Assembly (NCBI GenBank): GCA_001789205.1
Contig: MFYT01000011.1
Location: forward strand, 1-8,938
Length of the DNA stretch: 8,938 bases
Reading direction: 5' to 3'
Source: Candidatus Raymondbacteria bacterium RIFOXYA2_FULL_49_16
GTDB lineage: Bacteria > Fibrobacterota > OXYB2-FULL-49-7 > XYB2-FULL-49-35
The notes under the pieces are model-generated. The model saw only the letters and a list, made by a program, of their open reading frames with translations. It did no database searches and was not told the origin of the DNA. The translations under genes and the position numbers were made by a program. This document shows, piece after piece, positions 1 to 6,168 of the stretch; the stretch's first letter is position 1; each line of letters begins with the position of its first letter.

Positions 1-173
1 GAAACTACCACACGAGCTTGAGACATTTGCTTTTCCTTTTTTAAGTTATGCTTCGATTCTGCAGGATAAATATAACGTCTGGATGTGACAAAAACTGTCG
101 CATCAGAAAGAAATATGAATTTCGCTTTTGGAGGTGGTTTATGCTGTTGTCAGGAAAAATAGTATCTGCTTAC
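1..173. repeat. 173-bp direct repeat, left copy (recombinase gene 5' end and upstream region)
   Basis: This stretch matches 2790-2962 base for base except one position (A at 91, C at 2880), at a constant offset of 2789. Its minus strand encodes the first nine codons (MSQARVVVS) of the recombinase-like protein also seen at 2444-2815, preceded by AAAGGAAAAGCAA before the ATG, then about 147 bp of upstream DNA. The right edge is sharp: identity stops after TAC at 171-173. The left edge is cut by the window, so the true repeat may be longer and a complete recombinase gene may lie outside. The near-identity implies a recent duplication or active homogenisation. The copies lie in the same orientation, so they could recombine and delete the 2.6 kb between them. 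Confidence 0.95.
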
Positions 174-354
174 GTGCGCGCCACTCGCCCGAAGTTGTGG
201 CGTTTGTAAAACACCAAGTGGAGGTTGGTGGACATGAGCGGACAGGCGGCTTGCGGAGCTGCCGCCTGCCGTGAATGCCCCAGCCGGAACGTCAATTTTG
301 GGCTGGCGCTGTTGTGTTTCGTTGTGGGGCTTTGCTCTTTAAGCGCTGGCCCGT
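174..354. other. Non-coding stretch with a run of hairpins
   Basis: I see no gene here. Four inverted repeats follow one another: CGCCAC/GTGGCG (179-184 with 197-202), CACCAA/TTGGTG (212-217 with 225-230), CAGGCGGC/GCCGCCTG (243-250 with 261-268) and CCAGCC/GGCTGG (280-285 with 301-306). It lies just downstream of the lipoprotein gene stop, so it may end or protect that transcript. No stem is followed by a clear U tract in the minus direction, so an ordinary intrinsic terminator is not evident. A folded 3' UTR, a REP-like cluster or a recombination site are all possible. I looked for an integron attC core (GTTRRRY with its partner) and found no exact match. Confidence 0.6.
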
Positions 355-1497
355 TTACTCCACTTTAATACAGTCGTATTGAACCACCAAGTTTTCCTGG
401 TACACATTGATTGTCATAGTGCCTGAATGGTCGCCTCTGGTAAAATTATGGAATTCAGAATATCCACCCCCCGCTGAAACGCGGAACCGGATAGCGTTAT
501 TACCGAGCTTTTCAAAAGCCTGGTCATAACAATCGGCGTCAGATTCGTTAAAACATCCGGGGCCGGAAGAAGTAAAACTCATAACACTATGAGTATAGGC
601 TTCGAAAATACCGACAGATATTTTAAAAACATTTCCGCTATTATCAAACAAACATGTCATAAAGTCCGTATATGCGGTGTCCCCGGTGCGCCGGAGATAA
701 TATTTTTCGAAAACCGTTTGTCCCTCAACATACGGCGTCATCCAATACGCATCTCCTAATCTCCATTCGTCGCTGCCGTCTCCGTTTGAATTTGCAATTG
801 CAATATCCAGGGGCCATTTGACCTCAACCGTGCTGGAGTTGTCATATTGTAATGTGTCGTGGTGGCCGCCCTTGTAATCTGCATTCAGATTTATCTTTTT
901 CAGCCCGGTTCCCTTAATTGATTCCTGCGAATTGTCCTCGGAGTTTCCATAACTCGTTAAGGTTTCCCACGTCCCCTTCATCTCCATTACATAATCTTCC
1001 GTTGATCCGGCGCTGGTATCAAATCCTGCGGCCGTGGAGCGTAGAAGGCCTTTTTTTGATGAATTAATATATCCGTTTACCGTAACATTGGGAACAATGC
1101 CTACCGTAATGCTGACCAGACCAATACCGATAGGCTCCTCAACGAGCAATGAGATTTTATCAGACAACTTTTCGATTGCCAGGTCAACTTTAATCCCATC
1201 GCCATTTGCCCTGTTCAGCAGAACATGGGTAGACCATTCATTCGTGTTTTGCATGGACATGAGCGTTATACTGACAAATTGAACATCAATTTCAAATTTG
1301 GAAAGATTGCAGAACGGCAGGGAATCAGAAGCGCCTGCAAGCCTCTTTGCAAGAGGCGCTGATAACCCATGGCTGCCGACAATGTCAAACTTAAAGTCGC
1401 CCCGCATATCGGGATCAAGCGACGCAAAATTCCGGTCGCACGAAAAATAAACGAGTGAGGCGATTAAGAGTATGCATGTCAACAATAGCTTTTTCAT
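355..1497 (-). CDS. Predicted lipoprotein of unknown function
   Basis: This 380-residue protein starts MKKLLLTCILLIASLVYFSC. That is a basic N-terminus, a hydrophobic core and a Cys at position 20 in a relaxed lipobox (YFSC), so it is predicted to be an exported, lipid-anchored protein. The mature part is rich in beta-prone segments with Asn, Ser and Gly turns. Residues about 67-145 (FEIDVQFVSI to VTVNGYI) loosely recall DUF4382-like beta domains, but I would not assign the family. Cysteines at 282, 315 and 323 could form an extracytoplasmic disulphide. The start has AAAGGAAT five bases upstream of the ATG. It follows the barrel protein gene by 23 bp, so the two are probably one operon and may work together at the outer membrane. 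The function is not recognised. Confidence 0.8.
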   Translation of the reverse strand: MKKLLLTCILLIASLVYFSCDRNFASLDPDMRGDFKFDIVGSHGLSAPLAKRLAGASDSLPFCNLSKFEIDVQFVSITLMSMQNTNEWSTHVLLNRANGDGIKVDLAIEKLSDKISLLVEEPIGIGLVSITVGIVPNVTVNGYINSSKKGLLRSTAAGFDTSAGSTEDYVMEMKGTWETLTSYGNSEDNSQESIKGTGLKKINLNADYKGGHHDTLQYDNSSTVEVKWPLDIAIANSNGDGSDEWRLGDAYWMTPYVEGQTVFEKYYLRRTGDTAYTDFMTCLFDNSGNVFKISVGIFEAYTHSVMSFTSSGPGCFNESDADCYDQAFEKLGNNAIRFRVSAGGGYSEFHNFTRGDHSGTMTINVYQENLVVQYDCIKVE

Positions 1498-1520
1498 GTG
1501 TTATTCCTTTCGGTATATGG

Positions 1521-2060
1521 TTAAAATGTGTAGCCGATTTTTCCGGTTAAAAACATCGGCAAGCCGCCGTTTTCGGCCATTTCTATTATGATATCATAGC
1601 CGACAATGAGCAATATCTGCGAATTGTTTTTTAAAGTTTTCCCAAGCTCAAGATACGGGCTTATCGGAATAACATCCATTGCTTTTCCGAAGATATCAAA
1701 CGCGTCATCCTTGAATATTGAAAAGTATCCGCCTGCTGCATAGCCGGGACAAACCGTAAAAGACCCTATGGTGAACTTTCTGGAAATTGACAATTTTAAA
1801 GGAACGCCGACAAAAAGACCTTCCACGCCTTCTTTGTTAATGAAATAATTGGCGTTTATGTCGCCTCCCAATTGCCATTTCATGTTTTCACCCAATCCAA
1901 GCCTCAATCGATAACCTGCACCTACGCCCGGGTTAAAGTAATTGCCATGGTCGGTTAGGAAATATTCCGTACCGATTGTTATGCCGGAAGTAATTCCCCC
2001 GGCGGTTAAACCTTGTTGACCCAAAAGCACAAGCACGAAGACAAATAGCATTTTCTTCAT
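1521..2060 (-). CDS. Small outer-membrane beta-barrel-like protein
   Basis: This is a 179-residue protein with a signal peptide (MKKMLFVFVLVLLGQQGLTA, then GG). I chose the ATG at 2060 because AAGGAGG lies seven bases upstream and a secretion signal follows directly. An upstream ATG at 2093 would put 11 polar residues before the signal. The mature protein alternates polar and hydrophobic residues in strand-length blocks rich in Gly and Tyr (GVGAGYRLRLGLG, KWQLGGDINANYF, PYLELGKTL). It ends GKIGYTF, and a terminal aromatic residue is typical of outer-membrane barrels. Size suggests about eight strands, as in OmpA/OmpW-like or opacity-type porins; the exact family is unclear. It is the first gene of a pair with the lipoprotein 23 bp downstream. 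I found no convincing promoter in the 110 bp upstream. Confidence 0.78.
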   Translation of the reverse strand: MKKMLFVFVLVLLGQQGLTAGGITSGITIGTEYFLTDHGNYFNPGVGAGYRLRLGLGENMKWQLGGDINANYFINKEGVEGLFVGVPLKLSISRKFTIGSFTVCPGYAAGGYFSIFKDDAFDIFGKAMDVIPISPYLELGKTLKNNSQILLIVGYDIIIEMAENGGLPMFLTGKIGYTF

Positions 2061-2215
2061 CAGACAGCCTCCTTCTTTAATGGTTTCTTCCAAAAGTTAA
2101 TTCGGTAATCAAGCATTCTGTAAAAGGCCAGCGCTTTTCCTCCTTTGAAGCTTAGCCCCACAATGTAACAACCGGGTAGGTCGAGGGCTTTTCAGCCCCC
2201 TTCCCCCCTCAGAAC

Positions 2216-2396
2216 CTATCTATTACCCACATCTTTTTCGGCGGCGCGGAGGCCGCCGGCTAATCAGTTATTTCCGTTTTTTAATGGGCCAGGGACGGCC
2301 CATTAGGCGAGGCCGTCTGGCCTCGCTATAAATAGGCCTAAAATACATTGATTAGGCGGCGCCCTCCGCGGTGCCGCACTTATGGGTAATAGATAG
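2216..2396. mobile_element. MITE-like palindromic element, 181 bp, with target duplication
   Basis: The ends are perfect 14-bp inverted repeats: CTATCTATTACCCA (2216-2229) and its complement (2383-2396). Similarity continues inward less perfectly, to a matching CTAATCA/TGATTAG block near 2260 and 2350. The element is flanked by identical 10-bp CCCTCAGAAC sequences (2206-2215 and 2397-2406), a target-site duplication. Removing the element and one copy restores a continuous intron domain V-linker-VI. Inside are further palindromes: CGGCGG/CCGCCG, TAATGGGCC/GGCCCATTA (2282-2290 with 2297-2305) and GCGAGGCC/GGCCTCGC (2307-2314 with 2319-2326). No transposase is encoded, so mobility would need an enzyme acting in trans. 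A 9-10-bp duplication fits IS4- or IS1-like transposases, but I do not recognise the parent element. Confidence 0.88.
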
Positions 2397-2402
2397 CCCT
2401 CA

Positions 2403-2436
2403 GAACCGTACATGATAGTTTCCACTCATACGGCTC
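2403..2436 (-). ncRNA. Group II intron domain V
   Basis: On the minus strand this 34-nt segment begins GAGCCGTA and ends TACGGTTC, which pair as the lower stem of domain V and include the catalytic AGC triad. A GAAA tetraloop caps the upper stem. The upper stem (TGAGTG against CTATCA) has two adjacent mismatches, which suggests decay. Domain V is the most conserved catalytic part of group II introns and identifies the remnant even though the rest is lost. Confidence 0.85.
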
Positions 2437-2443
2437 AAGCACT

Positions 2444-2815
2444 TCAAAGGCGGCCCCTGTCAAGGGACAGCCCGAACTCCTCGACAAAGCGCCTGTCCAG
2501 ATTACAAAATCGCTTATTCATCTTGCGACCTGCAAAGTAATTCGTCCAGGCGGGATCGTACGGATTCGCCTCAGGCCTGATTTTCACGTGCCGGATAATT
2601 CTTATCCAGCGGGCCTGCTGCAAATCCAGAATCACTTTCTTTCCGTCCGCGTCCGCTTCCTTGGTTCGGGGAAGAATCCAGAGCTTCCTGTCCCGGTCCC
2701 ATCTGCGCCCCTCAACAGACCTGATCATATTGATTTGATTGATGTTATAGGGTACTTTGACCTCATAGAATCTCTGATCCTCTGTTTTTGAAACTACCAC
2801 ACGAGCTTGAGACAT
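2444..2815 (-). pseudogene. Chimeric ORF: tyrosine-recombinase N-terminus fused to group II intron RT tail
   Basis: The 123-residue ORF has two unrelated halves. Residues 1 to about 65 (YEVKVPYN..., GRRWDRDRKLWILPR) resemble the small N-terminal domain found before the SAM-like and catalytic domains of some XerD/integron-type integrases. No catalytic Arg-His-Arg-Tyr domain follows. From about residue 71, IRRHVKI-like sequence and EANPYDPAW match the last segment typical of group II intron reverse transcriptases, and domain V begins directly after the stop. The junction near 2605 keeps the frame open, probably by chance deletion between the recombinase gene and the intron. AAAGGAAAAGCAA precedes the ATG, so a short protein could be made, but no catalytic activity is expected. 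The first nine codons lie inside the 173-bp repeat. The recombinase assignment rests on motif memory and is moderate. Confidence 0.7.
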
Positions 2816-2962
2816 TTGCTTTTCCTTTTTTAAGTTATGCTTCGATTCTGCAGGATAAATATAACGTCTGGATGTGACACAAACTGTCGCATCAGAAAGA
2901 AATATGAATTTCGCTTTTGGAGGTGGTTTATGCTGTTGTCAGGAAAAATAGTATCTGCTTAC
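2790..2962. repeat. 173-bp direct repeat, right copy
   Basis: This is the second copy of the repeat at 1-173, in the same orientation and differing only at 2880. It contains the start of the chimeric ORF, its ribosome-binding site and 147 bp upstream. Identity ends after TAC at 2960-2962, where TAGTGTAG follows here and GTGCGCGC follows in the left copy. Within it, GTGACACAAACTGTCG (the position of the single difference) is an imperfect dyad upstream of an A/T-rich TTATAT on the minus strand, possibly part of the recombinase promoter. No well-spaced -35 was found. Confidence 0.95.
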
Positions 2963-3106
2963 TAGTGTAGTGACGAACATTTTGTATACCTTCCGGGGCA
3001 TAAATACGAACATCCCCCTATCTTCTACGGCATGCAAAGCGAACATTGATAATGTACCCTTTTCCGCTCGCTTGTGTCAAGATTTGAACCATTACGCCAG
3101 AAGAAG

Positions 3107-3835
3107 TCAAACAAGTTTCGACGTAATGGCCGCTTTGATCCTCATAGCAAGCCCGGTCAATTCCATTTCTGGTAAAATATCAGCCAGGGATTCCGAAACC
3201 TGCTTTTCATTTAGTTTCAGGGTCTCAGCCTTCAGAAAATCATAAAAACTTTGCACAGGGATTGGCGGCTTTCCTGGGAACGGCTCCACCCCTCTCGCAT
3301 ACACAGGCTTTTTGAGCCTTTTTTCCAGTATTTCAAGGTCTGGCCGAACGCCCATATTCAGGAAAAACTGAATGTCATAGATGTCCCGCATCAATCTTCT
3401 ATCGAGCCATGCTGACAATTTATTGGAAAGCGCAACGCTAAGGTCCATAACCTGTACTGTCCGAACCGCTTGATTGTAACGCTTGGACAGAGGGGCGGAA
3501 GTTAAGACCGCGGTTTTACATTGTTTATCCACCGTCACCTCAACCTGGACCTTGATGCTGCCACTCGTGATAACAATACGCAGACACTTCGAGTTCAGTG
3601 AATAGGTCAGATTAATGCCTGGGATTTCCCGAAGGGTTGATACAACACTGTCTTTGATGTCGTTCTTTGATTTGAAGGGCACAAACACATAATCTAGATC
3701 ATTGGTTAACCTTGGGCATTCCAAAAGCCGGAGCACCATTCCGCCGCGCAACACAGCCTTTTCCCGAAAAACCTCTGAAAACCGATTCATGATCGTTGTC
3801 AGCAACGCCTCGCGCTTCTCCTGATTATTATCCAC
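3107..3835 (-). CDS. AbiEii/AbiGii-type nucleotidyltransferase toxin
   Basis: This 242-residue protein has the DNA polymerase beta-like nucleotidyltransferase signature of AbiEii toxins: LRGGMVLRLL (29-38), then PRLTNDLDYVF (41-51) with likely metal ligands D46 and D48, and KLSAWLDRR...RDIYDI (139-155), matching the conserved K...DR...RDxxD block. In characterised AbiE systems the toxin is bacteriostatic, and related MenT toxins transfer nucleotides to tRNA; the substrate here is inferred only. It starts with GTG at 3833-3835, overlapping the end of the antitoxin gene by 8 bp, so translational coupling is likely. Founding AbiEii proteins are nearer 300 residues, so this is a shorter version, but all motifs I know are present and it looks intact. 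There is no signal peptide or membrane segment. Confidence 0.85.
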   Translation of the reverse strand: MDNNQEKREALLTTIMNRFSEVFREKAVLRGGMVLRLLECPRLTNDLDYVFVPFKSKNDIKDSVVSTLREIPGINLTYSLNSKCLRIVITSGSIKVQVEVTVDKQCKTAVLTSAPLSKRYNQAVRTVQVMDLSVALSNKLSAWLDRRLMRDIYDIQFFLNMGVRPDLEILEKRLKKPVYARGVEPFPGKPPIPVQSFYDFLKAETLKLNEKQVSESLADILPEMELTGLAMRIKAAITSKLV

Positions 3836-4430
3836 GTAGCAACCCCTTACAAAATTTCACAAACCTGCTGTTTTTATACTGTTTCAGATATTTTTCCACT
3901 TTTCGACGATCTAACCTGGTTACATCAACATCAGACGCAGGGTTAAAGGAAAACCTCCGTCCTTTCATATAATAATACAATGTATCTATGTATGCCTTTT
4001 CACAATCAGCGTATTTAACGCCATTGACAATCGAAAACCCAAAATACTGTTTTCTTGAGGTTCCAAAATGATCAATGACCAGATCATCCCTGCGATAGCG
4101 CCTGTTCCTTCCAGGCTTCACCGCCATTATCCGTTTTTCAGGCACAGTGCCAATAAGACCCTCTTTGGCCAGCACGGTTCCTATTGAGAGGTAGGCATCA
4201 GAATTAATCGCGCTGCTTAATACTTCGCTGGAATAATTTTCCGTGGTAAACACACCCTTGCAAAACCTTTTCAGCACCCCTGCTTTGACCAAACGGTTTA
4301 TCCGGTTATATAAGGTTGGGAGATTTTCACTCTTTAAAATTATCTGCAGGTCAGAGAGCTTGAATACCCCTTGAAGATCTGGGGAAAACTTTTGGATTTG
4401 CAGAAGATCTGATTCAGAAGGAATCTTCAT
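3828..4430 (-). CDS. AbiEi-type antitoxin / autorepressor
   Basis: This 200-residue protein lies just before the nucleotidyltransferase. Residues about 20-64 form a winged-helix DNA-binding domain (VFKLSDLQIIL, LPTLYNRINRLVKAGVLKRFCKGVF), the usual AbiEi N-terminus. The rest (YLSIGTVLAKEGLIGTVP, KYADCEKAYIDTLYY) matches the AbiEi antitoxin C-terminal region, followed by a basic tail. AbiEi antitoxins both neutralise the toxin and repress their own operon by binding inverted repeats in the promoter. Such an inverted repeat is visible immediately upstream (4433-4467). The ATG at 4430 has no Shine-Dalgarno sequence, and the predicted promoter puts transcription start only a few bases before it, so the mRNA is probably leaderless or nearly so. 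Confidence 0.83.
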   Translation of the reverse strand: MKIPSESDLLQIQKFSPDLQGVFKLSDLQIILKSENLPTLYNRINRLVKAGVLKRFCKGVFTTENYSSEVLSSAINSDAYLSIGTVLAKEGLIGTVPEKRIMAVKPGRNRRYRRDDLVIDHFGTSRKQYFGFSIVNGVKYADCEKAYIDTLYYYMKGRRFSFNPASDVDVTRLDRRKVEKYLKQYKNSRFVKFCKGLLRG

Positions 4431-4432
4431 AA

Positions 4433-4468
4433 TGACAGAATATAAACAATTCCTTTAATATCTGTCAA
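4433..4468 (-). promoter_or_regulatory. abiE-type operon promoter with overlapping operator
   Basis: On the minus strand TTGACA (4463-4468) and TTATAT (4440-4445) are separated by 17 bp, an almost ideal sigma70-type promoter. Perfect 7-bp inverted arms TGACAGA (4433-4439) and TCTGTCA (4461-4467) overlap the -35 box on one side and the expected transcription start on the other. A regulator bound to both arms would block polymerase, fitting AbiEi autorepression. The start codon is at 4430. Confidence 0.75.
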
Positions 4469-4483
4469 TATGAAATAATTGAG

Positions 4484-6064
4484 TTACGGTAATAGAACAA
4501 TTTTCTGATTGCGGTCGAGGCCATTGATCCGGCTGCGAATCACAAACAAACCCGCAGGCAGCACAGCCCCATCCTGTGCCCTGCCATCCCAGACAAACAT
4601 ACCAGCACTACCGGGTTTTAATCGTCTGACAACCCGGCCAGCAATGTCAAACACCTGAACACTGCCCTCGATTGAACCGCTTTGGGTCATAATCGGCATT
4701 CCCGGCGCATAGGGATTGGCAAAAATAAGCAACCTCCCATTGTTGCTGGCAACCTGCGGAACAGACTGAACATGGGTAAATCCCTCAACCGGCTTGGCAA
4801 AATCCACCAGATGCACATGGAAAGTATCTGTGAACCCAGTGCTGTTTGAGGCAACCACAGACACAATCCTGTTTCTATACGGCTGATCAGATTGCGCGCC
4901 ATTGCCCATGTAGAGATAGGAATAGGTAGGTGCAGCACGGACTTCGAAAGCCGTGGTTGACTCGCCAAGCGTATAGGTGACACTGTTGCTCAGGGAATCA
5001 ACGGCCAGCTGATAAGCCGCAAGCTCCCCAACTCTAAAAGAGATGCCTGCAACAGGTGAAAACAGAGGCCCATACACACTGGTTGCTCCAACCGTAAAGA
5101 AATTGGTTCTGAGAGCAACCCCGCCTGTGCATATTTCAGCCTTCCATGTTCCAAACAAACTTGCGTTTACCTGGCTTGCAAAGGTAATGGCTCGCATTTT
5201 ACGAATGGAATAGCCGGCAGAGGAATATGTCTGACTGTAAAAGACTGAATCGCGGGGATCTATGATCCGAAGCATCAGGTCATTGTTATAGGGTGCGTTC
5301 TGCGTGTTCCAATAAGCCACAAGAAAAGGTTCGTCAATACCAAAGACCTTTGGCGCATGAAGCTTGGCAGAATCCATTTTTGCGGTAAAAACAGCTGGGA
5401 CAGCATTCTCATACGCGCTGTTCCAGGCAAAACCAAGGCCGGTTTGCGTGTACAGGCCAAACTCTCGCACACCAAAAGCATCGCCAGCATATACTGGTGT
5501 TGTGGTCCAGTAGTGACGTCCACCAGATTCGTCAAAAGGGTCCCATTTTACACCAACCGACTGTTCTGGCTCAGTGATTTCAAAATGAACATGCGGATAC
5601 AGGGAATATCCAGCGCTGGCAATAAACGCAAGGGGCTGGCCCTGGCGCACACTGTCGCCTGGCGCCACCATGCACGACCTGTACCGGCAATGGCTATACC
5701 AGCACATGAGCGTATCATTGTGAATGATTGTAATGGAATTATTGTGCCCGTTTAATCCATGATAGGGCCGGTCATAGGAATTGTCATAATCGGTCTGCTG
5801 CACATAGCCGTCTGCGACCGCGTAAATAGTATCACCCCGGTCCATCTGTTTTGGCGTATAGATATAAAAATCAATCCCATCATGGCCTGTATAGGTAATT
5901 GTCCCTCCCCTGTAATCATGGCCATTGTGGTCCACATAGGCTTGGATGAAATGATCGCGGTTAAAGACGCCCTGCGCTGGCCATGTCCAATTGAAATCCT
6001 GGGCAAAGACAATACCAAAACCAACTAGGAGGATAAAAAAATGTAAAATACCCTTTTGAAGCAT
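4484..6064 (-). CDS. Secreted M23 (LytM-like) metallopeptidase with C-terminal sorting domain
   Basis: Starting at the ATG at 6064 gives 526 residues beginning MLQKGILHFFILLVGFGIVFAQ, a signal peptide. The longer frame would need GTG at 6133 and would bury that signal behind 23 residues. The M23 domain follows: HxxxD (H61, D65), YSHC (H125) and HVHFE (H158, H160) supply all expected zinc and catalytic residues, so activity on peptidoglycan cross-links or other Gly-containing peptides is plausible. Residues about 195-435 are beta-rich spacer without a recognised family. The last about 80 residues (FANPYAPG, VFDIAGRVVRRL, VWDGRAQDG, LPAGLFVIR) are FlgD-Ig/type IX secretion sorting-like, pointing to export across the outer membrane. 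It follows the isomerase gene by 104 bp and may share its transcript; a role in fucose use is not evident. The ribosome-binding site is weak. Confidence 0.85.
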   Translation of the reverse strand: MLQKGILHFFILLVGFGIVFAQDFNWTWPAQGVFNRDHFIQAYVDHNGHDYRGGTITYTGHDGIDFYIYTPKQMDRGDTIYAVADGYVQQTDYDNSYDRPYHGLNGHNNSITIIHNDTLMCWYSHCRYRSCMVAPGDSVRQGQPLAFIASAGYSLYPHVHFEITEPEQSVGVKWDPFDESGGRHYWTTTPVYAGDAFGVREFGLYTQTGLGFAWNSAYENAVPAVFTAKMDSAKLHAPKVFGIDEPFLVAYWNTQNAPYNNDLMLRIIDPRDSVFYSQTYSSAGYSIRKMRAITFASQVNASLFGTWKAEICTGGVALRTNFFTVGATSVYGPLFSPVAGISFRVGELAAYQLAVDSLSNSVTYTLGESTTAFEVRAAPTYSYLYMGNGAQSDQPYRNRIVSVVASNSTGFTDTFHVHLVDFAKPVEGFTHVQSVPQVASNNGRLLIFANPYAPGMPIMTQSGSIEGSVQVFDIAGRVVRRLKPGSAGMFVWDGRAQDGAVLPAGLFVIRSRINGLDRNQKIVLLP

Positions 6065-6168
6065 TTCTTGTGCTAAAAATATAAGATATCGTTTATCGAA
6101 GAACCAGGAATTACTAGCCCAATTTCCAGCCACTCACCAGATCTATCACCGTAACTGCGGTCTTGGGG

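Larger units (their letters stand above)
2171..2605 (-). mobile_element. 3' remnant of a bacterial group II intron, interrupted by a MITE
   Basis: The minus strand shows the end of a group II intron in the expected order: a fragment of the intron-encoded reverse transcriptase (codons from about 2605), domain V (2403-2436), a purine-rich linker and a domain VI-like hairpin. The hairpin has GGGCT/AGCCC arms (+ strand 2185-2189 and 2194-2198) with a GAAA loop on the intron strand. Its lower stem (2174-2180 with 2199-2205) contains an A/A mismatch at 2177, suitable for the branch-point adenosine. The 3' end is placed near 2171 by distance from that A and is approximate. Domains I-III and nearly all of the RT are missing, so the intron is dead. 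The 181-bp element at 2216-2396 separates domains V and VI. Confidence 0.8.

Noticed and set aside
168-176. Integron attI/attC crossover at the repeat edge (minus-strand GTAAGC at the junction)
   Set aside because: The sequence lacks one T compared with the GTTRRRY core, and no paired RYYYAAC partner was found, so a true integron cannot be claimed.
174-178. GTGCG at the repeat edge as the 5' end of a group II intron on the plus strand
   Set aside because: The five-base match is short, no domain I-like sequence or RT follows on the plus strand, and the intron remnant in the window is on the minus strand.
2282-2326. Short palindromes read as a CRISPR-like array
   Set aside because: The palindromes differ in sequence, have no equal spacers and sit inside one element with terminal inverted repeats and a target duplication.
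2963-3106. A possible short gene or tRNA between the right repeat and the toxin gene
   Set aside because: No cloverleaf, convincing start signal or recognisable peptide was seen in these 144 bp.
5357-6028. Plus-strand open frames opposite the M23 peptidase gene
   Set aside because: They lie inside a gene with full catalytic motifs and have no recognisable domains or ribosome-binding sites; they are antisense shadows.
6065-6133. Longer start of the M23 peptidase at GTG 6133
   Set aside because: It would place 23 residues before an obvious signal peptide; the ATG at 6064 is better.
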